A stretch of 64,000 nt of DNA from Moraxellaceae bacterium (lineage in GTDB: Bacteria; Pseudomonadota; Gammaproteobacteria; Pseudomonadales; Moraxellaceae), in the NCBI GenBank assembly GCA_029267635.1, contig JAJUIK010000010.1:16887-80886 (forward strand), given 5' to 3'. A model generated the notes under the pieces. The model did not search any database, was not told where the DNA came from, and saw nothing but the letters and a program-made list of their open reading frames with translations. The first letter of the stretch is position 1; each line of letters opens with the position of its first letter. The position numbers were made by a program, and so were the translations under genes. This document shows, piece after piece, positions 1-12,844 of the stretch.

Positions 1-10
1 TACACAGCAG

Positions 11-757
11 TTATGGTGCAGGCGGTGTTGTTCCTTGTACTTTCTGTTCGATTTCAGCCAGGCTGGTATGGCGCACATCCAAACCTTTTACCATATAAAT
101 CACTTGCTCACAGATATTACGTGCGTGATCACCAATACGCTCCAGTGAACGCAATACCCACATCACATTCAGCACACGTGAAATATGACGAGGATCTTCA
201 ATCATATAGGTCATGAGGGTACGAGTTGCAGACTGATATTCACGATCCACATCCGCATCTGCCAAAACTACACGTAGAGCTTGATCCGCATCCAAACGAG
301 CAAAAGCATCAAGTGCATCATGAATCATGACACGAACCTGGTTGCCAATGTGACGGGTTTCTACATAACCACGTGGTGAACCACCTTCTTCACAGAGGTT
401 TTGTGCAATGCGCGCAATCTTCGCAGCCTCATCACCAATACGCTCTAAATCGGTATTGGCTTTGCTCATGGCAATCACCATACGCAAATCAATTGCTGCC
501 GGATGACGGCGTGCCAAGATCAATGTCAATGCTTCATCAATTTCACGCTCGTATTGATTTACCACATTGTCTTGAAATTGCACATCAATCGCCAAGTTGG
601 CATCAGTGTCCAATAGGGCACGAATGGCATTTGCCACCTGTTGCTCTAACAGACCTCCCATGGTCATAAACTTGGTATTTACATCCTGCAGATCCTCATT
701 GAATTGAGAAGAGATATGATGGCTTAATACAGGATTATTTGGGCTCAAGGTCAGCAC
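11..757 (-). CDS. phoU: Phosphate transport system regulatory protein PhoU
   Basis: 248 aa; PhoU-like helical repeats (RRHPAAIDLRMVIAMSKANTDLERIGDEAAKIA; SLERIGDHARNICEQVIYMVKG). Confidence 0.93.
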   Translation of the reverse strand: MLTLSPNNPVLSHHISSQFNEDLQDVNTKFMTMGGLLEQQVANAIRALLDTDANLAIDVQFQDNVVNQYEREIDEALTLILARRHPAAIDLRMVIAMSKANTDLERIGDEAAKIARIAQNLCEEGGSPRGYVETRHIGNQVRVMIHDALDAFARLDADQALRVVLADADVDREYQSATRTLMTYMIEDPRHISRVLNVMWVLRSLERIGDHARNICEQVIYMVKGLDVRHTSLAEIEQKVQGTTPPAP

Positions 758-1028
758 TCCAACACAGCGGCGAATTACAATAATTTTGGTGATTATTAAA
801 GCATAATCATTGTGAAAATTTTATGACAACCACAAAAGAAACATCAGAACAATGATTGCATTTTTATGAAAAGTAAAGATGAATTACACTTTTTATTCAA
901 GCAATTTTCTTCTTGTATTAAAAGAACAATAAATTTGACGAATGATCTCGCCGTATCCTCCTTATAGCATTCTAAACTGAATTTATTCTTCGTGATTTTT
1001 ATACACGCTTAACAGAAAGCAGACAGAT

Positions 1029-1066
1029 GCAGTAAAAGCCATGGACAGGATGGCTTTTTATTCTGC
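1029..1066 (+). terminator. Hairpin followed by T-run, no annotated + strand gene upstream
   Basis: GCAGTAAAAGCCAT-ggacagg-ATGGCTTTTTA...CTGC. Confidence 0.45.
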
Positions 1067-1090
1067 GAATCCGTGTTAAGATTTAGCCAT

Positions 1091-1197
1091 GCTTGACGGA
1101 GCGCGAGTAATCACTCGCTGAGATTGCAATAAATTATTGATTTTAAATGCAAGTACCGTTGAACCTGATCAGGTTAACGCCTGCGTAGGAATCAAGC
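1091..1197 (+). promoter_or_regulatory. TPP (thiamin pyrophosphate) riboswitch / THI element
   Basis: P1 GCTTGA...TCAAGC, CTGAGATT motif and ACCTGATCAGGTTAACGCCTGCGTAGGAA core, directly upstream of thiC. Confidence 0.95.
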
Positions 1198-1280
1198 CAT
1201 CTAAAAACTCAGCCCACTTCAGGTAAATCTTTCGTCTAGAATGAATTTCACCGATTGCCTTCGTTTTTGGTCGTGCTTGA

Positions 1281-3209
<1,929 letters not shown>

Positions 3210-3249
3210 AAGTCCCAAAAAAACATTTGTATTCAACACAATCTCAGTT

Positions 3250-3275
3250 AGGATGAAATCAGCAGATTTCATCCT
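3250..3275. repeat. Perfect 11-bp inverted repeat with 4-nt loop at the thiC-nudF junction
   Basis: AGGATGAAATC-AGCA-GATTTCATCCT. Confidence 0.85.
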
Positions 3276-3285
3276 GATTGAACTT

Positions 3286-3900
3286 ATGAACATCCTCGAT
3301 CAAGCCAGTTTCAGTTGCCAAGATGTTGAGATCACTTCACGTGAATTTCTCTTCCGTGGCTTTATTCAGGTGGAAAAAGTCGGTCTGCGTCATCGCCAGT
3401 TTGAGGGCACTGCCTACACGCCCGTCATTCAGCGCGAACTGATTCACCGCCCGGAAGCTGCGGGTGTCTTGATCTATGATGACCAACAACAAAAATTTGC
3501 CTTAATTGAACAATTCCGTGTAGGTGCATTGGATGATACCCATTCTCCCTGGCAACTCGAAGTGATTGCCGGTGTACTTGATGGCGATGAATCACCGGAA
3601 AGCTGTATCCAGCGTGAAAGTCTGGAAGAATCGGGATGCGAAATTTTCGATTTACAGCATCTGTTCAGCTTCTATCCTTCTGCTGGTGCGTGTTCAGAGT
3701 TTTTTCACCTTTATGCTGCCCAAGCCCATTTACCACAGGAAGGCGGGATTTTTGGCATGCCAGATGAAGGTGAAGATATTCGACTGCATCTTTTTGATTA
3801 TGCGGACATTGCCCGCTTGCTCCGTCAGGGCCGTTTATGTAACGCACCCGTGATCATGGCATTGCAATGGTTACAACAACAGACCAATAAAACCAATTAA
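3286..3900 (+). CDS. nudF: ADP-ribose pyrophosphatase (Nudix, NudF type); an in-frame ATG at 3253 is an alternative start
   Basis: Nudix box GVLDGDESPESCIQRESLEESG. Confidence 0.88.
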   Translation: MNILDQASFSCQDVEITSREFLFRGFIQVEKVGLRHRQFEGTAYTPVIQRELIHRPEAAGVLIYDDQQQKFALIEQFRVGALDDTHSPWQLEVIAGVLDGDESPESCIQRESLEESGCEIFDLQHLFSFYPSAGACSEFFHLYAAQAHLPQEGGIFGMPDEGEDIRLHLFDYADIARLLRQGRLCNAPVIMALQWLQQQTNKTN

Positions 3901-3924
3901 AACAGGAGGCGTCTGGAATCAGGC

Positions 3925-4731
3925 ATGGCGTTATCTATTTCCCAACCACAACAACAATATGTGATTATCCAGATTTCCGACACCCATTTGATGGACCGGG
4001 CTGATCTTGAATTTGTCCGAATGAATCCGGAACAAAGTTTCCATGCGGTAATCCAGCACATTTTGGATAACCATCCGCAGATTGATGCGATTGTGCATAC
4101 GGGCGATTTGGCACAAGTGGCGGTACCTGAAACCTATGCACGCTATCAGGCCTATATGCAACAACTCGGGATTCCCTTCTTCCAGATTCCGGGTAATCAT
4201 GATGAATTGACACTGTTTCCCTTTGCGTCAGGACATGCCGAGCCGACCGTGATTGAAGCCGATGCATGGTGCCTGATCCTGCTGAATAGTGCCGTGAAAG
4301 GTAGAATTGATGGCCACCTCAAAACAGCCGATCTGGAATGTTTAGCAGATTTGTTACAGCAATATGCTGATAAACATGTGCTGCTGGCCTGCCACCATCA
4401 CCCCTTTGAGATGCAATCACACTGGATTGACCAGCACAAACTGAAAAATAGTCATGAATTTATAGAATTGCTGGCACAACACCCGAATGTCAAAGCAGTG
4501 CTGAGTGGCCATGTGCATCAGGATGCGCTGATCGAATGGAACGGTATCCAGTTTTTATCGACACCATCCACCTGTGTGCAGTTCAAACCACTGAGCCATG
4601 ACTTTGCACTAGATGATATGGAACCTGGCTATCGAGCACTATATTTACATCAGGATGGACAACTAGATAGTCGCGTGTACCGGGTACAGCAGCAAGAAAA
4701 TGGCCTGAACGTAAAAATTTCCGGCTATTAA
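3925..4731 (+). CDS. cpdA: 3',5'-cyclic-AMP phosphodiesterase CpdA (metallophosphoesterase)
   Basis: ISDTHL...HTGDLAQ...PGNHDE...CHHHP...LSGHVHQD metallophosphoesterase motifs. Confidence 0.88.
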   Translation: MALSISQPQQQYVIIQISDTHLMDRADLEFVRMNPEQSFHAVIQHILDNHPQIDAIVHTGDLAQVAVPETYARYQAYMQQLGIPFFQIPGNHDELTLFPFASGHAEPTVIEADAWCLILLNSAVKGRIDGHLKTADLECLADLLQQYADKHVLLACHHHPFEMQSHWIDQHKLKNSHEFIELLAQHPNVKAVLSGHVHQDALIEWNGIQFLSTPSTCVQFKPLSHDFALDDMEPGYRALYLHQDGQLDSRVYRVQQQENGLNVKISGY

Positions 4732-4947
4732 CTTTTCAATTTGATTTTTTTCTATTACTTTAGGGCATCTAAAAAAAAGACGAGTCAAGAGTCTAATCCA
4801 AACATTAAAAGACTATCATCTACCTGAAAAAGGCTATATGATGACGCCCCCGATGGAAAAACAACCTGACGGAATTGGATAACAACACTTGCCGATCACC
4901 ATATTTTTTGCGCATCGATAATACGCATATGATGAGGAAAGCCCTAC

Positions 4948-5481
4948 ATGGCGAATGACAACCAAAATCCAGTCTTGGACGAACAAACAGAGATTGTAGA
5001 CGGTGAGAAGACCGCCACAAAACGCGTGCGTAAAACTAAGCCAAAGGCTTCGGAAGGCGGTTCTACGGCAAGCTTATTCGGCATTGAACCTTACCAGCCG
5101 AAAAAAAATGAAGAATACATGTCTGAAGGACAGCTTGAGCATTTCCGCAAAATCTTAGATGCCTGGAAAGCTGAGTTGATGTCAGAAGTGGATCGCACCC
5201 TCAACACCATGCAGGATGAAAGCACCGCACTGCCTGATGTAAATGACCGCGCTACACAAGAAGAAGAATTTGCCATCGAATTACGTACCCGTGACCGTGA
5301 ACGTAAACTGATCCGCAAAATCGAGCAGTCGCTGGAAGCCATCAAAAATGATGACTACGGTTTTTGTGAAACCTGTGGGATCGAGATTGGCCTGCGCCGT
5401 CTAGAAGCACGCCCAACCGCGACTTTGTGTATCGATTGCAAGACTTTGGCAGAAATCAAAGAGAAGCAAAATAACGGTTAA
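4948..5481 (+). CDS. dksA: RNA polymerase-binding transcription factor DksA
   Basis: CETCGIEIGLRRLEARPTATLCIDCKTLAEIKEKQ zinc finger. Confidence 0.95.
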   Translation: MANDNQNPVLDEQTEIVDGEKTATKRVRKTKPKASEGGSTASLFGIEPYQPKKNEEYMSEGQLEHFRKILDAWKAELMSEVDRTLNTMQDESTALPDVNDRATQEEEFAIELRTRDRERKLIRKIEQSLEAIKNDDYGFCETCGIEIGLRRLEARPTATLCIDCKTLAEIKEKQNNG

Positions 5482-5486
5482 GTGAC

Positions 5487-6365
5487 ATGAGTCATCAGCA
5501 CTCCGCTTATGTGGGTCGGTTCGCGCCATCGCCAACCGGCCCTTTGCATTTTGGTTCTCTCATTACGGCTGTCGCCAGCTATTGCGATGCCAAAGCCCAG
5601 CAGGGGCAATGGCTGTTACGCATTGAAGATACTGACATTCCCCGCATCTATCCCGGCAGCGAACAGCATATTCTGGTCTGCATGGAAGCCTTTGCCTTAG
5701 AGCCGGATGGGGAAATGATCTTCCAGAAAGACCGTCTCGACCTCTATGCCGCAGTGATTGAGCAGCTCAGGCAGCAAGGACTGGTCTATGCCTGCCAATG
5801 CACCCGCAAAATGCTCGGCTCGAATGCCATTTATCCCGGAACCTGCCGCGATCTCGGTCTGGATTTTCATGATCAGGCCATCCGGGTCAAAGTCCTAGAT
5901 AAGACCATCTGTTTTGACGATCGCCTACAAGGTAGGCATTGCAGCAATTTGCAGCAGGATCTCGGCGATTTTGTACTACGCCGCCGTGATGGCATTATCA
6001 GTTATCAATTGGCTGTTGTGGTTGATGACTATTTGCAGGGCATTACCCATGTGGTGCGTGGCGCAGACTTACTCGACAATACGGCTCGACAAATCTGGCT
6101 GGGGCAACTACTGGGCTATCCGCGTTTAAACTATATGCACCTGCCCTTGGCCATGAATGCTCAGGGCCAGAAACTCTCCAAACAGAACCTGGCTCAAGGC
6201 TTAGATTTAACTCAAGCTCCTCGTCTGTTACAGCAGGCCTTAATTGCCTTAGGACAACTTCCGGTAGAACTGGACACGCCAGCCCGTATGCTGGCTCAGG
6301 CCACTGCACAATGGGATATGCAACGCATTCCCAAAGGCACGTTATTGCAGGGACACTATCTGTAA
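5487..6365 (+). CDS. gluQRS: Glutamyl-Q tRNA(Asp) synthetase
   Basis: GRFAPSPTGPLHFGSL catalytic motif; downstream of dksA. Confidence 0.94.
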   Translation: MSHQHSAYVGRFAPSPTGPLHFGSLITAVASYCDAKAQQGQWLLRIEDTDIPRIYPGSEQHILVCMEAFALEPDGEMIFQKDRLDLYAAVIEQLRQQGLVYACQCTRKMLGSNAIYPGTCRDLGLDFHDQAIRVKVLDKTICFDDRLQGRHCSNLQQDLGDFVLRRRDGIISYQLAVVVDDYLQGITHVVRGADLLDNTARQIWLGQLLGYPRLNYMHLPLAMNAQGQKLSKQNLAQGLDLTQAPRLLQQALIALGQLPVELDTPARMLAQATAQWDMQRIPKGTLLQGHYL

Positions 6366-6441
6366 AACGTAGATGATCTTTGTAAGTTAAAAAGATAGAA
6401 AGAAATATGCTGAAATTATTGACTAGCGGGTAATTTTAAAG

Positions 6442-6476
6442 AAAAAAATCCGACACCCTGTTGCAGGATGCCGGAT
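6442..6476 (-). terminator. Rho-independent terminator downstream of ftsW
   Basis: ATCCGgcatCCTG-caa-CAGGgtgtCGGAT followed by a T-run on the minus strand. Confidence 0.65.
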
Positions 6477-6486
6477 ATGCATTGTA

Positions 6487-7683
6487 TTAGAAGCTGGACT
6501 CTTCTTTATTCGGGTTGGCCATTTGCGTAGAAGCATCAATTTTCAGAATCAGGCTAACCATGACGGCACACATCATCAGTGATGTACCTCCATAACTAAT
6601 AAACGGCAAAGTCAGACCTTTGGTTGGCATCAGCCCCATGTTCATGCCAGCATTCACCAGGATTTGCAGCAGGAAAATAATCGAGATGCCATAGGCCAAA
6701 TAACCGGCGCGCAGGTACTGATGCCGCAAGGCACGATGACCAATCCGGATACAGCACAGCAGCATCACAAAGGACAAGCTGAGAACCGTTGCAATACCAA
6801 GGAAACCGAACTCTTCACCGAGTACAGCCAGCATAAAGTCGGTATGCGCTTCAGGCAAATAGGACATTTTCTGGATACTGTGTCCCAATCCCACCCCATA
6901 CCACTCGCCGCGACCAAAGGCCATCAAGGCATTGGCGAGCTGATAGCCTGCGCCCAAAGGATCAGCCCACGGATCGGTAAACGATAAGGCACGTTGCAAA
7001 CGATAAGGCTCAAAGATAATCAGAAAGGCAAAAGCCGCCAGAATTGCACCAAAGGCAATCCCGAACTGGATAATCGGTGCACCCGCAAGAAAGAAAATTC
7101 CCAGCATCATCAAGACAATCACCACCGTAGCGCCCAGATCTGGCTCGGCGATAATCAATCCCACGGTCAGGGCCATCACCACCCCTAAACGGGCTAGCCC
7201 CATCCAGTTATTGCGCAGTTCCTGATTGCGTCGCACCACATAATCTGCGGTAAAAACAGCCATCATAACCTTGGCCACTTCGGTCGGCTGCAAGGTAAAA
7301 CCAGCGAAGCGAATCCAGCGTGTCGAACCATTCACTTCCGAGCCAACCACCAAAACCAGTAATAACAGCAGAATGGTAATCAGCCACAATGGAAAGGCAT
7401 TTTTAAACCATTGGTTTAACGAGACCTTATAGGTCAAGAAGGCAGCCACAGCCGCTACGGCAATGGAGATGCCGTGACGCACTACATAATGAAACGGATT
7501 TTCATGCATACGCTCCGCATAGGGCATCGACGCGGATGCCACCATGATGGAACCCAGACACAATAAGGACAACACACAAAAAATCAGCACATTGCGGGCG
7601 GTCAATTCGGCAGGCAGCCGCGGCATCCAGCGTGTATAAACCTGGCTGATCTTATCAATGGTTGTCTGAGCTAACCCAGCCAT
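6487..7683 (-). CDS. ftsW: Lipid II polymerase / cell division protein FtsW (SEDS family)
   Basis: SEDS polytopic protein with AEPDLGATVVI and MPTKGLTLPFISYGGTSL; next to murD. Confidence 0.92.
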   Translation of the reverse strand: MAGLAQTTIDKISQVYTRWMPRLPAELTARNVLIFCVLSLLCLGSIMVASASMPYAERMHENPFHYVVRHGISIAVAAVAAFLTYKVSLNQWFKNAFPLWLITILLLLLVLVVGSEVNGSTRWIRFAGFTLQPTEVAKVMMAVFTADYVVRRNQELRNNWMGLARLGVVMALTVGLIIAEPDLGATVVIVLMMLGIFFLAGAPIIQFGIAFGAILAAFAFLIIFEPYRLQRALSFTDPWADPLGAGYQLANALMAFGRGEWYGVGLGHSIQKMSYLPEAHTDFMLAVLGEEFGFLGIATVLSLSFVMLLCCIRIGHRALRHQYLRAGYLAYGISIIFLLQILVNAGMNMGLMPTKGLTLPFISYGGTSLMMCAVMVSLILKIDASTQMANPNKEESSF

Positions 7684-7706
7684 AATTCTTCCTTATCATT
7701 CTTCTT

Positions 7707-9192
<1,486 letters not shown>

Positions 9193-9215
9193 CATCGGTA
9201 TGAGTGATTCCGCAT

Positions 9216-9467
9216 TTAACGCCATTTTACCGACTGTACTTCAGGATTTTTTTTGGCTGGCGTATCGGTTGCGCTACAGCCACAACTACCACCACAACCG
9301 GCGACCATGGCAGGTTGCAGCCATTTCGCCAAACGCTGCCAGCCGCGTTTTTCACAGCCCTGCGCAGCACGAGAGAAAACCGAGTACGCTGTTTTCGGAA
9401 AAACTTTTTTAAACACCACCAGTGCGCTCCAGCTCACCAATGCAGCAATGATTAGTACTTCAACCAT
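9216..9467 (-). CDS. Small Cys-rich, membrane-anchored protein downstream of feoB (DUF6587-like?)
   Basis: 83 aa; N-terminal TM helix then GCGGSCGCS motif; same strand directly after feoB. Confidence 0.7.
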   Translation of the reverse strand: MVEVLIIAALVSWSALVVFKKVFPKTAYSVFSRAAQGCEKRGWQRLAKWLQPAMVAGCGGSCGCSATDTPAKKNPEVQSVKWR

Positions 9468-9490
9468 CTCAACCTCCTTCGGTGCTTAAC

Positions 9491-11344
9491 TTAACCGAGA
9501 TAATAAGATGCGATCTGATAGGTTAGGAATGACATGAAATAAGCGAGACCAAACAGATACACGGTCATAATACTTACGGTTCGCCATGAACCGGTTTCGC
9601 GGCGAACCGTGGCAAGGGTTGCTAGACAGTGTGGTGCATAGATAAACCAGACCAGCAACGATAAACCTGTCGCCAGAGACCAACCGCTACCATCCACACT
9701 GATCAATTGGGCCAGACCTTGCGCCACCGCATCTTCATCCGTTGCAGATAAGGCATACACGGTTCCGAGCGCAGCCACCACCACCTCACGGGCTGCCATC
9801 GCCGGGATCAGGGCAATACAGATTTGCCAGTTAAAGCCTACAGGGGCAAAAATTGGCTGCATCAAATGTCCAATCATGCCGGCAAAACTATAATCAATTG
9901 CTGGTCCGGTTGCCCCCTCGGGTGCTTGCGGGAAAGTGCACAGGAACCAGAGCAAAATGGACAGGGCAAAAATAATGCCACCGACACGTTTCAAGAAAAT
10001 CTTGGCGCGGTCCAGCAAACCAATCCAGACACTTTTAATATCCGGAAAACGGTAACTGGGCAATTCCATCAACAGCGCATGTTGTGACTTGTCTTTCTGG
10101 AAAAATTTGATCACGGTCGCTACGCATAGCGCGCTGATAATGCCGGCCATATACAGGCCAAACAGGACTAAGCCTTGCAGGTTCAACACGCCCCAGACCA
10201 TCTGTTCCGGAATAAATGCGGCAATCAGCAAGGCATAGACCGGTAGACGCGCTGAACAGGTCATCAACGGTGCCACCATAATCGTAGTCAGACGGTCACG
10301 CGGATCGTTAATGCTACGGGTGGCCATAATGCCCGGTACGGCACAAGCAAAACTAGACAGGAGCGGAATAAAGGCACGACCACTCAGACCGGCTTTAAAC
10401 ATTAATTTATCGAGCAAGAAAGCGGCGCGTGGCAAATAACCAGATTCTTCCAGCACCAGAATAAAGAAAAACAGAATCAGAATCTGCGGCAGGAACACAA
10501 CAACCCCACCAGCACCGGCAATAATGCCATCCACCACCAGACTGTTGAGCAACGGCTGCGAGATATAACCACTCACCGTTTCACCGAGCCAACCAAACAG
10601 TGCTTCAATACCATCCATAAACGGTGCTGCCCAGGCAAAGACGGCCTGGAAAACCACAAACATCATGACGGCTAGGCTCACCAAGCCAAACACTGGATGT
10701 AAGAAAATTTTATCGAGGAAATCGGAGCGTTTATCTTCATGATCAACAAAGTGCACCACATCTTTCAGAATCGCATCAATTTTATGATGGGCACTGCTGC
10801 TTAAATCACTGAGTTCGGTGTCTGCAACACTGTATTTTTTCTGGTCCAGTGCCGCCATCAGGTTTTCAATCCCGGCATTACGTACCGCGACGGTTTCAAT
10901 AATCGGCACACCTAGACGCTGAGACAGTTTCTGCACATCAATCTGCATCCCACGACGGCGCGCTTCGTCCATCATGTTCAGCACCAGCAAAATCGGACGG
11001 CCCAGCTCAAGGACTTCCAGTACCAGCCCCAGATGCAATTTCAGGTTGGTGGCATCCACCACACACAAGAAAGCATCTTGCTGCTGCTCATCGGCAATTT
11101 TGCCCTGACACACATCACGGGTAATGGCCTCGTCCGGACTGGTGGCATTCAGACTATATGTGCCGGGTAAATCCAGTACACGCACCTGTTGACCTGAAGG
11201 CAGGTTAAAAAAGCCAACTTTACGTTCAACTGTTACGCCGGCATAGTTGGCGACTTTCTGGCGCGTACCGGTGAGATGGTTGAATAATGAAGTTTTACCG
11301 CAGTTCGGGTTCCCCACAAGGGCAATACGCAGCGCATCACTCAT
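9491..11344 (-). CDS. feoB: Fe(II) transporter FeoB
   Basis: GNPNCGKTSLFNHLTG G1 motif, polytopic C-terminal half. Confidence 0.97.
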   Translation of the reverse strand: MSDALRIALVGNPNCGKTSLFNHLTGTRQKVANYAGVTVERKVGFFNLPSGQQVRVLDLPGTYSLNATSPDEAITRDVCQGKIADEQQQDAFLCVVDATNLKLHLGLVLEVLELGRPILLVLNMMDEARRRGMQIDVQKLSQRLGVPIIETVAVRNAGIENLMAALDQKKYSVADTELSDLSSSAHHKIDAILKDVVHFVDHEDKRSDFLDKIFLHPVFGLVSLAVMMFVVFQAVFAWAAPFMDGIEALFGWLGETVSGYISQPLLNSLVVDGIIAGAGGVVVFLPQILILFFFILVLEESGYLPRAAFLLDKLMFKAGLSGRAFIPLLSSFACAVPGIMATRSINDPRDRLTTIMVAPLMTCSARLPVYALLIAAFIPEQMVWGVLNLQGLVLFGLYMAGIISALCVATVIKFFQKDKSQHALLMELPSYRFPDIKSVWIGLLDRAKIFLKRVGGIIFALSILLWFLCTFPQAPEGATGPAIDYSFAGMIGHLMQPIFAPVGFNWQICIALIPAMAAREVVVAALGTVYALSATDEDAVAQGLAQLISVDGSGWSLATGLSLLVWFIYAPHCLATLATVRRETGSWRTVSIMTVYLFGLAYFMSFLTYQIASYYLG

Positions 11345-11631
11345 GCAGGTACTCCTTCCTGATTAATCTCAATTTTTTCAGCTTCTACTTTGCGTAAGGC
11401 AAAACGAGTAAATCCGACCTGAATGAGAATAGGATCTCCACCAAAAATACCTTTCGTAATGACTTCGACGCGCGTGCCCGGCACGAAACCCAGCGTTTCG
11501 AGGCGACTAGCGACAAGATCAGACTGACCCGAATTGCCATCCAAAGTCCGGTTGACCTTGGTGATGATGGCAGCTTGCTTAACTTTTAACTCTGATAAAC
11601 GCACCGCATCCGATCCTAAAACATTTTCCAC
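11341..11631 (-). CDS. feoA: Ferrous iron transport protein FeoA
   Basis: 96 aa SH3-like FeoA; overlaps feoB by 4 bp. Confidence 0.92.
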   Translation of the reverse strand: MENVLGSDAVRLSELKVKQAAIITKVNRTLDGNSGQSDLVASRLETLGFVPGTRVEVITKGIFGGDPILIQVGFTRFALRKVEAEKIEINQEGVPA

Positions 11632-11645
11632 AGTATACTAACAAA

Positions 11646-11660
11646 TGAGAATAATTACCA
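11646..11660. promoter_or_regulatory. Putative Fur box upstream of feoA
   Basis: TGAGAATAATTACCA matches the 7-1-7 Fur consensus TGATAATNATTATCA at 12 of 14 defined positions. Confidence 0.7.
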
Positions 11661-11778
11661 AATAAGGTTCAATTCCAATTCTCATTTTCTTATATCACAT
11701 CGACAGCGCAAAAAAATTGCTCTACAGTGCATAAAATTAATAGAAAGCATCGGTTTATTCAGCCGTATTCAATGAACA

Positions 11779-12696
11779 ATGTTAAATAAAAAGCCTCGTA
11801 TTCCTGCACCCGTCCAGATTCCCGACAGCCTCAGCTTTTTACAGGGCTTCCGTGATTATCTGGTGGCACAAACGGTCAGCCCACATACCCGTAACGCCTA
11901 TCTCTCCGACCTGATCCAATGTAGTGAATGTCTTGCAGCATCAATGCTCGACTGGAACAGTGACGATATTGCCGATGTGCTGATTCAACTGACCAAACAG
12001 GGTAAAAGTCCGCGTTCCATCGCACGCTGCCTGTCTGCCTTACGCGCCTTTTATAAATTTCTGCGCGAACAGAAACTACGTTCAGACAATCCGGTGGCCA
12101 CGCATAAAACCCCAAAAATTGGCCGTGCCCTGCCAAAAGATCTATCGGAACAGGATGTCGAAGCGCTAATTCAAGCGCCCGACACCGAAACTGCGCTCGG
12201 CCTGCGTGACCGCGCCATGCTGGAAGTGCTGTATGCTTGCGGTTTGCGCGTGACAGAATTGCTGAATTTACGGCTGGAACTGATCAACCTGAAACAGGGC
12301 TATTTACGTATTGTCGGTAAGGGCAATAAAGAACGGCTGGTTCCTTTAGGACAGGTTGCTTGTAAGTGGGTCGAGCGTTATTTGACTGAATCACGACCAC
12401 AACTGTATAAAACCGCCACAGATTATCTGTTTCTGACCCAGCACGGCGGGATCATGAGCCGGCAAAATTTCTGGTATGCCATTAAACGCTATGCCTTGCA
12501 GGCTGGCATTCACGTCGAACTTTCACCACACACCTTGCGCCATGCCTTTGCCACGCATTTGCTCAATCACGGGGCAGATTTGCGTGTGGTACAAATGTTG
12601 CTGGGGCATAGTGATTTATCTACAACACAAATTTATACCCATGTGGCACAGGCACGCTTACAACAACTCCATGCGCAATACCATCCTCGTGCTTAA
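11779..12696 (+). CDS. xerC: Tyrosine recombinase XerC
   Basis: R...HxLRHAFATHLLNHGADLRVVQMLLGHSDLSTTQIYTHV catalytic region. Confidence 0.93.
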   Translation: MLNKKPRIPAPVQIPDSLSFLQGFRDYLVAQTVSPHTRNAYLSDLIQCSECLAASMLDWNSDDIADVLIQLTKQGKSPRSIARCLSALRAFYKFLREQKLRSDNPVATHKTPKIGRALPKDLSEQDVEALIQAPDTETALGLRDRAMLEVLYACGLRVTELLNLRLELINLKQGYLRIVGKGNKERLVPLGQVACKWVERYLTESRPQLYKTATDYLFLTQHGGIMSRQNFWYAIKRYALQAGIHVELSPHTLRHAFATHLLNHGADLRVVQMLLGHSDLSTTQIYTHVAQARLQQLHAQYHPRA

Positions 12697-12844
12697 GCAT
12701 TTAAAAACTGAAGCGAAGGCGCTCTTTCCTGCTCAAGCGTGCTGTTTAAACGATAAAACACCACATGGATTTCACGAATCTGCCGATTTTTTTTGCTATG
12801 CTTGTCGCCTATTCTCATAATCTTTACAAAATAAAGGGTCATTT

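Noticed and set aside
11779-12696. XerC as a mobile-element integrase
   Set aside because: Full-length core XerC in a housekeeping context; no attachment repeats or mobile genes nearby.
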